Shown here one piece after another: positions 49,701-61,567 of a stretch of DNA of 64,000 nucleotides. The first letter of the stretch is position 1, and each line of letters opens with the position of its first letter. Origin of the DNA: Cololabis saira (Eukaryota; Chordata; Actinopteri; Beloniformes; Belonidae). The notes beneath the pieces are model-generated. The model ran no database searches. It had not been told where the DNA came from and was given only the letters and a program-made list of their open reading frames with translations. A program made the position numbers and the translations under genes. Location of the stretch: the NCBI RefSeq assembly GCF_033807715.1, contig NC_084587.1:21065017-21129016 (forward strand), in the 5' to 3' direction.

Positions 49701-52700
49701 CGTCGACATGAATTATATTGTAGTCCTACTGAAAAACGTATGGATTACAAGTGAAATGCAGCTTCCCTACCAGTTGGGCCGTTGCCACCCGGAGACAGTG
49801 AAGTGTTTATTTTAAACAGTTGCTGGTAATTAGTTCTGGAAAGAATCAATTAAGGCCACCCCAAATTACAGCTGAAAACACTGAGAATTATAACTGCATC
49901 TCAGAAGACAAAAAAAAAATAAAATCATTAGGCAATAGGCATGCATTTATAAAGGCTGAGTTGTGCAAAAAGTGGCCTTAAATAAAGACAGAGGGAGTGT
50001 GCAGCTGCTGCACAAATTTGGCGCGTTCTTGCTTTAACAGAAACTTCTTCCTGATTCCGAACTAAAGGAAAGTGTTTGGATTAACATGTGAGATGAAGCC
50101 TGCAGTGAAAAAAAAAGGGGATAAAAATTGAGCAGATGTAGAAACGAGTTTCAGCTTGCAGTTTAAACACAATTTATAGCACAGGGACTGATTTTAATCT
50201 GATGAACCTGCCATTTCCAAGTGCGATATCTGCTCTCATCGCGGACAATACTATCATTTTCCAGATTAAAGTTCTTACGAGATACCAATCTGTGTTATAA
50301 TGCAAACACACCTTAAATGCTAATGTCATAACAGCTGTTAAACCTATTCATTAGATTATTTTATGCACATCCTCTTTTAAGTTAAGAATCACATGAATGC
50401 AGACCAAATTTCATAATATTTTCAAGAGTGCAAGTGTGTGAAGATTTAGTTTCTCACTTTCTGAACAGAGGTACAAAAATGTAATTATGTCTCTCACATG
50501 TATATTGTTTTAAATCGAGTATGTCTCACACTGGGCTCTTTATTAAATTAGGAGTCCTGCAATCCAATTTGTTTTAACATTTCACTGTGTCTCTGTTTAG
50601 TCACTAAAGCCCACAGCTCGGGTTACGGTGTCTTGTTCAAAGATTTTTATTCCGAGCCACCACTAGCTACACGACCCCACTCCCCCTTTCAAAACATTAC
50701 CTTTTCTGTCACTGCCAAGACACACTATCAGTCACACAAGAGATTCCTGAGGCTGAAGACCGATGGAGCGGAGCGGGAGTGTATCGGTACGGCAAGGAGC
50801 CATCTTTGGATAAATAAAAACACGGCAAAAACGTTGCTTTGATGATACTGGGTATCATTTGGAGATGGGAGGAAAAGTGGTCTCTTTCAGCCTTGCTCAA
50901 AATCTTTACATGTTTGCATGAGCGAAACCACTCGTGAGCGTTATGAGGAAATACATTTCGATTGACTTTTTGCTCTAACTCTTCACTCGTGTTTCCTTTC
51001 ACCTGCACTTTTTTTTGGGTTAAGCAGCAGTACTTTTGTGTGCAGCCTCATTACTACACCTCACAATGGGAAGGAACATGAAGGTCATGGACTGCAGTGA
51101 TTTGTCTTCCAAAATTGATCACATAAAATACCAAATCATTAAAGCAGAAAGTACATAAAATTTGAAAAAGTATTTATCAATAGAGCCATAACATATTTAA
51201 CACTCCTTCTTTTGAAATAGCAGGTTGGAGTGAGAAAGCAAGACAAGCAGGGGGAAGAGAGAGGATGGAGCACGAGGGGTGAGGGGAGAGTTCTTGATGT
51301 GAGCAGTAATCAGAGGAAGCCGGCAGGGGGGACAGGGAGGGTTGGTGGGGTCAGAGCAGAGCACCACTAAGCAGCCCTTCTCTTCATTAGCAGCCTCTCT
51401 AAGGGGGGCGTCACAGACCTACCTGTCCAGCAGATTATTGAACCGACTAACCAGTGGCACCCACCCCCTTACACACACACACTCACACACTCTCCCATCT
51501 CTGATTCTCACAGACCCAGAGGAATCACGACCTAGCTGCAGCCTCGCTGACAACTTTAACTTTTTCTTTAACCTCACGTAGCAGCACTGCAGACTGGTGC
51601 TGGGCATCTATCTGCTGCACAAAGAGAACATTTACCACAACATTTGTTCAATCATTTTTCACACCCGGTTTATCGCGTTCTGTGTCACACAGGGGACCGT
51701 AACCTTAGTGTCATACAGGGCGAGCGCTGGGTGCAGTCTTGACAGGTCGCTAGCCCATCACAGGATGTTCACCTTTTGTAGGAAGTTTGGTTCAATACGA
51801 GTTCGTTTTTTCTTTTCTTTACTAAGAACATTTATTTTATTGTTATGTGATGCTTTCATTCACTTCCACTTTAAAAGTAATTGTGTGAAGAAAAAAAAGA
51901 TGATAATTTCAGTTTGCGTGACTAATGCCGCAAAGGAAATTGCCGTTTTTCTGTCAGAGACACAGAAGCGCAGGGATGAAAGTAATGAAATGACACTGGA
52001 GGAATGTAAATTGCCGTTTTTCACTCCAGAACTAGCACCAACCCATCAAACTTCCCTGACACACACTTAGACCAGGCCGAAACCCTGTGTTAGACATTAA
52101 TCTCACACACAGAGCTCACTGACAAAAGTGTAAAGGCACCTTTTGGTGTTTTAAAGTTACACTGTGCTTCCAAATTTATTTTTCATAATCCTCTGATTTT
52201 ACTACTCTTTCCTTCTCCTGGTATCAGGTATGTCCATGGATAAGTGTCTTAGACTGATATGAAATACCTTTATGCTCCTCTGCTTCATGTTTCATTGGCA
52301 CAGGCTTGCCTTTAGCGGCCTGAGCTTCCTTTAGGAGGTGAACCGTGACACAGGTAAGAGGGCTCTGGTATTTAGGACTTGGAAAAGGTATTTCAATCTA
52401 CACTAGTTTGCATTGACTTCAAGCACAGGCAGACGCATTTGTTTCTTAGACTGTGACAAACAGAGCAAATGTCAACTGAAACAAGACAGAATATTTAAGT
52501 AAATTAATATCTTAAATAAAAACAACATGCGGCCAAGAGAGGAACTGTGCGGGAAGATGAAGCGCTGGATTGTCACTCGTGGGGTTTTAGGCCCGACAAA
52601 TGACTAAAATGATATTTAAGTAAACCCACAGCACATTTTTTGCCAGCCTCCTATATTTGCTGTGGGGTGAAGCATTGACTGCAATTGATTGCAATGCTAA

Positions 52701-53205
52701 GGCCTAAAAAACAGCATTTAAACAAATAAAAGTTTGACAATTAACTCTATCTGGGGAAAAAAAACATCAGACATCACCTAAAAGTTGTGATATTGTGACT
52801 CTCTAGGAGACCGGTGGCCATTTCAAAACAAAAACTAAGGAATTAATGTAAAGTTTTCAATATTTGCTTACAAATCAGATGTCAAAATCCCTCTGTTGAG
52901 ATGAGGCCCTTTACATGTTCACAAATGGTTTAGTTTATTTAAGAACAAAAAAGAAGTGAAAAGGACAAGAATAAATATCAAAACAAAGGAACAAAAGTTT
53001 GGGGTTTTCTTTGAAATACTGTCACACTGACAAACCCCACCAAAACGAAGTGCGGCTTGGTTAGATTTCTATCTTGATTTCACATGACTGACCAGGCAGA
53101 TGCTGACAAGAACATTTTACAATTCCAATACTCTTTTCTGATGTTACTTTGGAGAATGAAGAGAGTACAAACATGACATATATATGTATATATTTACCAT
53201 TGCTG
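46703..53205. other. Non-coding stretch, no gene seen
   Basis: About 6.5 kb without a supported exon. A more CpG-rich patch at 47465-47810 holds open frames on both strands (97 codons plus; 152 codons minus, starting further left) whose products I do not recognise; it may be an unclassified transposon fragment. CCTATAAAAGGGC at 48417-48429 is a good TATA-like word but nothing nearby marks a gene start. Fragments of old repeats occur at about 51714-51770. Confidence 0.5.
51714..51770 (-). repeat. Short L2-type repeat fragment
   Basis: The words CAGGGCGAGCGCTGGGTGCA and TTGACAGGTCGCTAGCCCATCACAGG follow the central part of the repeat seen intact at 39813-40150 (shown here as separate words; sequence diverged). 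Confidence 0.5.
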
Positions 53206-53990
53206 CATGTTGTGTCTGACAGACCCCGGAGTTCCTGGCACTTTTCAAACTTTTGCGTCCTCAAAAAAGTCTGATTTCGCCCTCAAGTGGGGAACTTTCG
53301 GCTTTTCAGTCCTGCCCGCTGGAGTCTGTGTGGCGCTTCGCACGTCGGAGCTCTTTTCGCAAACTTGTATCGATGTTTATGACAGTTTGAGGTGAATCAA
53401 GGGAGGGGGGGGAGAAGTCGTTCTTTTCGTCCACGAGGATATCGAAGTGTCACGGGCTGCTTCGCTGAGGTGAAGGGAGAAAAAAAAAAGAAAAAAAAAA
53501 CGCGCGTCGGTTGGATACGCGTCGGTCTCCCGGAGAATTACGCGCGACCACGACACTCTGTCGCCTCTCCTCGCTTCAAACTCAAAGAACCAAGGAAACA
53601 CTGGGGATCACTTGTAAGAACAAGCTGTATGTAACTGCTTGTCCTACCTTGAGGGGGGGTGGCTGGGGTGGCTGTGGGGGGGTGAGAAGAAGAAAAAAGC
53701 CTTCCTACACTTCCCCGGTGATTTCCTTGTGCAGAGTCAGCAGCAGCGCGGCGGAGCTGCGGAGTCTGGGCTGAGCAGAAGGTGCTGCTGTGTGTGGAGT
53801 TGGGTGAATTCAGACCAGTGTGACTGGAACCCAAACCTCTGCGGGTCCGGAGAGAGTTTGTGTGCCCCCGACGTTGATTTACGACGTCGTGTCAGCATGA
53901 GGAGTCGCATCTTCGTGCAACCAAAAAAAAAAAAAAAAAAAACGCGTCAAAAACCCTTAGCCCCGAGATAAGAAAGCTGCGAGGCTTGTG
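53206..53990. promoter_or_regulatory. CpG-rich candidate promoter and 5' exon
   Basis: This is the only stretch in the window with dense, non-repeat CpG: CGCGCGTCGG at about 53502, GGATACGCGTCGG at 53514, ACGCGCGACC at 53539, AGCGCGGCGGAGC near 53745 and the perfect palindrome ACGACGTCGT at 53881-53890 (a CRE-like core). It also has a G-rich quadruplex motif and A-tracts. Candidate splice donors include CTTGTAAGAAC near 53610, but none is decisive. A 24-residue frame starting at the ATG at 53897 ends at 53971 and is probably not a protein. The composition fits a vertebrate CpG-island promoter with 5' UTR. The gene and its direction are unknown; the downstream splice acceptor at 54256 favours the plus strand. 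Confidence 0.45.
53653..53682 (+). other. G-quadruplex motif in candidate promoter
   Basis: Guanine runs of 7, 4 and 7 separated by TGGCT and TGGCTGT. Splitting one long run gives four tracts. Confidence 0.5.
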
Positions 53991-54200
53991 CAAGCCTAAA
54001 AGCAGCGAAGATTCAGTGTTGTTTTTGCATCGTGTGCAATTGAATTTGATTCCATTCGTCAAAATTGTAGGCTGAGTTTAAAGAATATTAATCAAAATTG
54101 TTTTTTTTTTGTTTTTATTATTTTCAAAGGGTAATATATAAGCTAACTCAGAATAAATGCTTTTTAAAAACATTTTCCCCATCTCTTTAAAGTTGTTTGA

Positions 54201-54256
54201 GCACTGATATTTATATATATATATATTTATTATTTTCTTTTTTTCCCCCCCCTCAG
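54201..54256 (+). other. Strong candidate splice acceptor
   Basis: A branch-point-like CACTGAT (about 54201-54207), then a long pyrimidine tract (CTTTTTTTCCCCCCCCTCAG ending at 54256), then GCTACTTGG. The spacing of about 50 bases is ideal. The following sequence has an ATG at 54301 opening a 43-codon frame that starts MPVRAELHTRFRHLETLYGC and stops at 54432; the product is not recognised. A donor-like GGGTGAGAC lies near 54740. If used, this would be a second, mostly untranslated exon of the gene starting at the CpG-rich block. Confidence 0.35.
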
Positions 54257-54525
54257 GCTACTTGGAAAACATTTTTCACTTTCTCAACACTCCAGAGAAC
54301 ATGCCTGTGCGCGCAGAGTTGCACACGAGATTTAGGCATTTGGAAACACTTTATGGCTGTGTACAGCAGGGATGTGTCACTGATTTCCTAAAGTGTCCCT
54401 CAGATCCTTCAGAACTGGGTGCGCTTCATTAAAGTTTCAATGTGCGCTTGTTTTTGTGTGCGGATTTGCTCAACATTTGACTGAGACGTCTCAAGAGTGA
54501 AGAGTTGAAGGAGTGTGGGGTACAC

Positions 54526-54656
<131 letters not shown>

Positions 54657-54829
54657 TCGATAGATGGGAGCTCTGAGAGAAACATTCTGTGCTCCTCTGA
54701 GTGACTGCCTGCCTGCCTGCCTCAGCTTGGCTCCTCCACTGGGGTGAGACAGGCAGCTCAATCCCAGGACAGTCATTTCTATCAAGTCAAGCGTCTGGAA
54801 GCCCCACTTGCTTGTTTGGTCAAGGGGTA

Positions 54830-55010
54830 AATAATAGATCAGGGATTAGGCTTGTGTAGAATTCATTCCAGAGTAACAAGCAACTGAGGTCCCAGGATAT
54901 GCATATTCATTCCTTGGCCAAGGCCGTGGGAGAGCGAGGACCATATGCCTGTTTGTCAGAGGGCTTAGATTGCTAATTAAATGAGATATTACATACTTAC
55001 ATGAGCAACC
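54830..55010. promoter_or_regulatory. Candidate conserved regulatory element
   Basis: Within 90 bp there are three strong words: the palindrome ATATGCATAT (54897-54906, octamer/POU-like), the 12-bp palindrome CCTTGGCCAAGG (54912-54923, NFI-like) and CTAATTAA (54973-54980, homeodomain). It follows the candidate promoter by about 1 kb, where a first-intron enhancer could lie. Confidence 0.35.
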
Positions 55011-56384
55011 AAATCTTTAAGCCTTTAAAGGATTGTCCAAGAAAAAAAAAAGTTCTTTTTTTTTTTTTTTTTTTTAATATGTTGTGTGGACTTCCAAAGC
55101 TTTTTATGTTGCTTTAGACTCCAGAAGTGTTTTCTTTTGGGCAGTGTTGAGTCAACATATAGACAGCAGAAGGACTGGATCAGTAATATGATATGCATTC
55201 CACATGTAAGCACAGCATGATGTGATAATATAATAGACCTTATGACAAAGACAGGATGGATAAACTATAGTTATAAAGCTTCTTGTAATGTAGGGTGACT
55301 GTGGTGTCGTGGATACGGGTTGTGGTTCTGCTCCACATTGCCCCCTTTGCCCCAGCAACTAGTGGGTAGTGGCCCGCATGAAAAAGGAGAGTTATGTCAG
55401 GAAGATGAGATATTACTTCATCGTCCCACAATGGGGAAATTCACATTGTCAGAACAGCAGTACAAAAACAAAAAAAAAATATATATATATAAACCAAAAT
55501 CTGGCAAAAAAAAGTGCAGCATGCAAAATATGAAAAATTAACACTTGACTATTTACAGCTCCAGGTATGCAATATCTATACAACTACAAACTATACAATA
55601 GGATGAAGGTCAAGTGTTAGTGTACCGTGGACAATGAGACATTTCACAGACAGGTGCACATAATATTTTCAGTTGTAAAGAGTAAATTGAACACATTGCA
55701 CACAGAGTTGCACAGTGGAGTAGAATAAAATGCCTGTGGAAGGGCATCTGGTGTAAAACTGGTGCCAAATGCATACGCAGAAAACTAACAGTAAGCTTCA
55801 ATGATATAAAAAAAAAAGAATTTCGCATGAGTCCAGCTGACATTGTAGTTTGAATGCATGTAAATATTAGTGTCCAGCTGAAATCGAGCTAGACCTAACT
55901 TCTCACAGTCCAACTAACACACCCAGATAAACGTGGTTGAAGTCCTGCATGTAAACGTTCCAACCACAGACTGCAAATACAACGGACGACTGCATCGCCA
56001 TGCTTCCCTGCGGTGGTGGGACAAAAAAAATTCACCCCTTTCAGAGTTGTCATGGATGTGAAATAAACTGGCTTATGTGCTCTGCACACATGAAATTGTT
56101 TCTACCAGGTTTGACCCAGGAGTTCTGAAAGAAACCAGATGCAGAGAAGAAAATACATACCAAAACGTACAGGATGCAGGTAGTGATCAATTGCAGGTAT
56201 GCCAAGCTCACCTTTTGCTATTTTTTCAAATTTGCTACCACTAAATAAAGAATTTATCTCTCACGGGTAATAATATAGAAATAGGAATGTCTTGTTTGTT
56301 GTTTTTGTTTAATATACCTATACACCCCCCCCCACCCTAAAAAATACAAATTGAAAAAGGAACAAAAAATTGCTTTATCTCTGG
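55011..56384. other. Non-coding stretch with old repeat pieces
   Basis: A poly-A/poly-T pair at 55041-55075 can fold back on itself. AT-rich otherwise. One repeat fragment is listed separately. Confidence 0.5.
55413..55780. repeat. Old teleost interspersed-repeat fragments
   Basis: CGTCCCACAATGGGGAAATT at 55422-55441 followed by CAGAACAGCAG matches the motif (ATCCCnnnnGGGGAAATT...CAGCAG) also seen at 61527-61567. Near the right end GAAGGGCATCTGGTGTAAAA resembles the repeat at 35335-35510. Boundaries and class are unsure. Confidence 0.45.
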
Positions 56385-56665
56385 ACACACAGCAGTTGTG
56401 CGGTTCAATCTCTGGTACCCCCTCCCTCCCATATGCAAAAGTGTCCCTGCTTAGGACATTGGCCCCTAATCTGATTTTATTGTGTTCATTGTTGCCTGTA
56501 TAACACAGAAAAATGCACTGCATAAACTAAAAAAAAACTAAAAAAAAAACTGTATTGCTGCATGTGAACGAGTAAATGTGGCTCTTAGAGTAAAGCCCAC
56601 TGAGTGGACTGGGAAAGTGCTTTAAATGCAATCCATTTGTCACTCCATTTACCTTTACCTCAAAG
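56385..56665 (+). repeat. Old copy of a common teleost repeat
   Basis: Two ordered blocks fit a repeat frequent in fish genomes. Left: GTTCAATCTCTGGTACC, then GCAAAAGTGTCCCTGCTTAG, then GACATTGGCCCCTAATCTG. Right: CCACTGAGTGGACTGGGAAA, GTGCTTTAAATGCA, then ATCCATTTGTCACTCCATTT. The first resembles the family's GTTCGATCCC...GAAGTGTCC...GACACTGAACCCC stretch, the second its AAAGCGCTATATAAAT...TCCATTTACCATTT end. The copy is clearly old. I cannot state its official class; it has the look of a non-autonomous element. Confidence 0.6.
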
Positions 56666-59600
56666 TCTTTTGACTCGTGCTTCTGTATCACTTGGTTGGC
56701 TGCTTCGTGTGAGCAGGGTCAGTCACCCCTTTAGTGAATTAAACTTCAAAAATGTCTGGCCGATGTTCTAACAAATCTGCCCATTGCAAGTAATGTATGA
56801 TTTATTTTTCCACAATTTATGTTTAAGAGCAAGGGTTGGACAGATTAAAGGAAATGTGATATTTCAAACCCCGTTTGTCCATCAATGCTTGAACATAAAT
56901 AAGAATCACAGAGCTACATAAAACACACACTGAAGACATCATGTATTTGATGTAATGAAGAAGATTTACATTTTTTTTTTATCTACTCAGCATGAATACA
57001 CATCAAAAAGTTTGAGACTGTTGAACTTGTAAAAATGAGTCAATTGATGCCTAAAATTTTTTTTAAAAGCAAGCTCTGGGAGAAGTAACTCATGTAACAC
57101 ATGTTGAAACTTATTGACAGAGACTGTTTACAAACACATGACGTTTTCAAACCCCAGAACAACAGTAATTAAACTCACTGCGAAAGTAAACCAACCCAAC
57201 TAAGGATCAACCAAAACAGTAGCTCAGGAGCTCAGGGCAGGTAGATACAATTGAAGACCAAACCTGTTCTTCAATCTGGCTATAGATCTGCGTTGTAAGG
57301 TAACTTGTAAGGAAAATGTTGTCCATTATGGGTGATCATTTAGCAGTATTGGTGCCATCTTCCAGGGTGCTCATGTAACACAGAGCAAACAAACTCAGGC
57401 ATCAAAAACACAGTCGTGATGGGGAGAGTATAGAGTGACCCAAACAAACACAGATCTTAACATAATCAATCAGCTCCTGTGTGTTTACGAGCAGGAGATA
57501 CTGAAAAGAACATCTTAGCCTGCCTTAGAGCTGGAGCAGATTCTGCTTAAGCAACAAATTCAAATTCCCCCAACCTCTCTTGAAAGAAACAGGAGGTGTG
57601 TTGATATAATTTGTGGGTAACAGGTACCTGCAATGACACAATAAACGGTGCAGACTTTAATTTCCACAGTTAAAGCAGCTTCTAGTATGACTGTAGCAGC
57701 CCATCTCAAATAGATCTCATCAGTGGGTCTCTCGTGTTTTTGACATTACATTCCCACTTACATAAAATTGTCATATTTGCAAAATGTCTATAACACTGCT
57801 TTCAGTATTTAATTTACATAAAGCATGGCTCTTCATCAGTCTCTAACTTGCCTGAGAAGTAAGATGTGATTGGTTAGTATCGGCTAAGTGTGGATGTGTT
57901 GGCCAATAAGTGGGAAGAAATCACAGAAAGACAGAGATAGTGTGTTTAAGGTCACCGTCTCTGTTTATACTGCTGTGTTGAGTCTTCTCTCTCACATGCT
58001 TTTAGCAGAAGTGTTGATGTTAATCGATATACCAGTCACACCGTGAAATGGTTAACATTTCAATGTCCTTTATGCACAAAACTGTCTGTGTCTTTCCAGG
58101 CTTCAAGTTTATAATCTTCTTCTGTTTTGCACGTATTCAATGTTATTGTTTATCAAGTTCTGAGACCTGCTGAAAGATGAATAAATGTACAAAAAGGCAC
58201 TTGTGGTAGTTTTTTTTTGAACAATTATTTTCTTCACATTACTTTTTAAATGCAGCTTTAAATAAGAAGTGTATTTATTCATTTGCGAGATGTTTCTCAA
58301 TTAAACCAACAAAGACATAAGTCGGAAAATATGTTGCGGAAGCAGTGGATCACTGAGATTATCTTTAATCCATCAAAATGTTACTATTAATTGCAAAATG
58401 GCATTAAAAAAAATCCACTCTGTGCAGATGGAGAAAAACTGCTTTTCTTATGATACCAAAAACCAAATTATTTTTCAATGGCAGGTTTACTTTTTGCTTG
58501 TGTCTTTTACACATACAGGGCAAATATGTAACATGTCTTATATGATGTGGGATAGTCTATTTTGAAACAAGTAATCCTTTTTATCTAACTGAATCAATGG
58601 CTCAGCCATTTGATACCCAACCAAACAGCAAGTGAATGTGACAGTAAACGGTTTGTAAACATGTTATGAACTTCATCCAGGCTGCAGAAAAAAAGGCAAA
58701 AGATTATCTGATGCATCTACCTTCAGTGTGCTGACTCAGAATAATTCATTTCTTTCATTCATATTTGTCCGGAATGATTTGTTCTTCTGTCCAATTAGCT
58801 TTCATCTGTCACGTTAGAGATCCAACTTCTTGTTGACCAAATATGGTCATTTCTGGCTAGTGTAAAACGACTCCAAGTCCAATGGTGACAGCATTTGGCT
58901 TAAAAATGGTGGACAGCATGGTAACTATGTTGATTTTCTCGAGATTAACTCATCTCTTGAACGAAAGTCATCAGCAAACCCATTTTCACACATGCACAGC
59001 AGCTCTGAAACTTTCCAGAGTTGGTCTTCAGGGACTGCATATGAGAATGCAAATGCCTGCACCATTTACTCCTAAATTCTTGGAGAGATGATCTAGCTGC
59101 ATACCTAATGAGAAGCCCAGAAGATCAGAAAGAACAAAAATGTGTGAAAACAACAGGGAAAATATAGTCCTTATGGACCCTCATCCACCATAATGCATGA
59201 ACTTTAAATGAAACAACGCAATTTCCAAGGCATACAGTTCTTTATACTTTTTGCATTACATTAGATTTCATGCAACTGGGCACCACCCTGGAGTACTTCC
59301 AGCTTTGGGAAGGCATCTTTAGCACAGAATTCCCTCCTGTGTGCATGTGCGGACAGCATCTGTTGGACAAAGTCTGAATAAGGAAACAAACCTCAGGTGC
59401 TTTTGCCTTGAGACTCACTGCAAAATGTTCTAGCCTCTAAATTGCTACTGATTTATTCACTATTCAAAACTAGTGAAAGTTTCACAAACTGCTATTGTTT
59501 CATAGCCATAACGGACACAGGCAGAAATCATGTTCACACAAAACCTAGACCAAATGTATTTAATTTTCAGTTTGATGACATTACATCACAAACAAATACA

Positions 59601-60219
59601 TTATGTAAATGAATTCTACTATAGAACCCACATGTAAGTTGCACCCTGCCTAGGCCCTAGGGTGAACCCCTGCTGGAAGCCTTTTGAGTATCGTTGTTAT
59701 ATCATAATGCTAACATGGGTGTTTGCTTGGTGACTGGCATGGCCAATTTGTTGTACACAATTGTATGCTAAAAAAAAGTATAATTCCGTTTACTTTTTTT
59801 ATATGATATCTACTCACAACAAAAGAGAAAGCAAACAAGTTCAAGTATCATAGCTGGCTTTAATTCTGTCATTGGAACATTTTAATGGGACTCAAGATTA
59901 CTCACAGGAAGCTTCAGTTGTAAATATATGGAATAGTGTAAATACACACGACAATGCAATACCGGACATTTACCTGGTAGCTTTTAGATATTTCTGTGCT
60001 GAGATGAAGAACACATTATCCATTTAAAAGCTCATTATCAAAATGTTTGTGTGCTATCTATTTTTTTTTAAATAGCACTTCAGTAATGAAAAGAACAAAA
60101 AACAACAACAATGCAGGACCCCATAATGTCTGTCATACGATGGTGGCATTTAAAAAGACAGCTTAGCTGTTTCGGTTGTACAGTTTAGACAGATTGTTAG
60201 GGAGGGAGAGTATATGTTT
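56666..60219. other. Non-coding stretch, no gene seen
   Basis: AT-rich unique sequence, few simple repeats, no supported exon, RNA gene or transposon end. Confidence 0.5.
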
Positions 60220-60420
60220 ATTTGTCGTGGTGACAAGATCCCACTGTTCACTAATTATCCAGCGGGACCACCGATAATGAGCTATTGAACCTGCTGCTGA
60301 AGTGTTCTACCTCCTGGGATGGCCATCAGTTGCCGGCACACTGTAATTGTAGATGTGTCAAATCCACAGAGGTGCTCCTCTCCATTACATTTTAGTCATT
60401 CGTCGTGGCATAGATAAGTC
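60220..60420. promoter_or_regulatory. Candidate conserved regulatory element
   Basis: A complex GC-balanced island in AT-rich DNA. It contains TAATTATCC (60252-60260, homeodomain-like), CACCGATAATGAG and CTGTAATTGTAG, and is free of repeats. Conservation is untested. Confidence 0.33.
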
Positions 60421-61429
60421 CAAAAAGGTCCCCCCCCCCCGAACCTTGAAATGTTTCCTTTGAGCTGGCTTTTTTACTGTCCTCAAGAAGAAGGAAGAGA
60501 ATGGTTCAAAGTACTGTTACGTTGTTAAAGGCAACTAATGTTAGTTACATTTCTTTATACACTCATAACTAAAACCGCCTCAGACAATATTTCAGTCAAT
60601 AGAACACATAGGGAGCTTTATATTTCCAAATTTTGCTCTGAATATGAAACAAAACCGAAAAAATTGTTTTCTGGTGGTTGAATTTTAAAAAAATTGATAA
60701 AGTACTACAATACCTGTGTTTTAAAGTACCTGAGTTATAGGATCTTATTACTACTGTGAAGTATCTCTTTTGGCCACGTTTTACTATGAGTATAAGAACA
60801 TTCTAAGCTTTTACATAAAAGCACTTTTTACATCAGTGATAGTCACTCATAACATTTCCAAAGGAAAACATTATCCTCTGCAGCTTCTTTCTATATTAGA
60901 GGGGGAGGAGGAGCTGCAATTTCTGCAGATTACTAAATGAGATTTGTCTTCACATGCTGAAATGTGATTTACCAGGATTTGTCCTTACCTGCCGAACGTG
61001 ACTAATGCTACATTTTCAGGAACATTTGAGGACATGGCTGCACCTTTTAAAGAAGGTGAATCAAGCAGTCAGGGCCAGGCCCTGCAACCATCCACGGCCC
61101 TATTTGAAAATAATGCTTTTGTTTGTGAATTTGTCTACAGAATGACTCAAAATGAAGCGTTGACTTTGTTCATCACAAACCACAGTATTAAAAGCCTTTT
61201 ATAAATCAACATGAAACTTGAGAAAGCACATTGAGGTGTGAACTAGTTTAATGATAACTGAACGTAATGTTTGTGAGTTGCTGATTTAGATCTTATCTGT
61301 GTTGCACTCTGTCACACTTTTGTATCTGTATTGATGGAATTGACTTGAAATGAATGGAATTGAATCAAATTAAAGTGAACAGAATATAATAATACTTTAA
61401 TTATTTAATTAATCATCTATACATGTTTG
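60421..61429. other. Non-coding stretch, no gene seen
   Basis: Starts with a C10 run near 60430. A 68-codon plus frame at 60998-61204 follows an acceptor-like CTACATTTTCAG (61009-61020), but its product is unknown and there is no donor, so no exon is called. Confidence 0.45.
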
Positions 61430-61567
61430 TTCCTATTAAGGATCATGGGGATCTGGTGGAATTTTTTACAGCTTAAGCAAAAGGCAGGGGTGCACTGGAC
61501 AGATAGCCAGTCCATAGCAGGGCCACTTTATGAATCCCCAAAAGGAAATTATATTGTTGCAGCAAGA
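61430..61567. repeat. Decayed L2-type repeat plus second repeat motif
   Basis: GGATCATGGGGATCTGG, GGCAGGGGTGCACTGGACAG and TAGCCAGTCCATAGCAGGGCC (given as separated words of at most 20 bases: the last begins TAGCCAGTCCATAGCAGGGC) follow the 39.8-kb repeat. Immediately after, ATCCCCAAAAGGAAATT...GCAGCAAG is the motif also seen at 55413-55463. Confidence 0.5.

Noticed and set aside
51597..52070. 157-codon plus-strand frame
   Set aside because: Covers a repeat fragment and AT-rich DNA; composition typical of chance.
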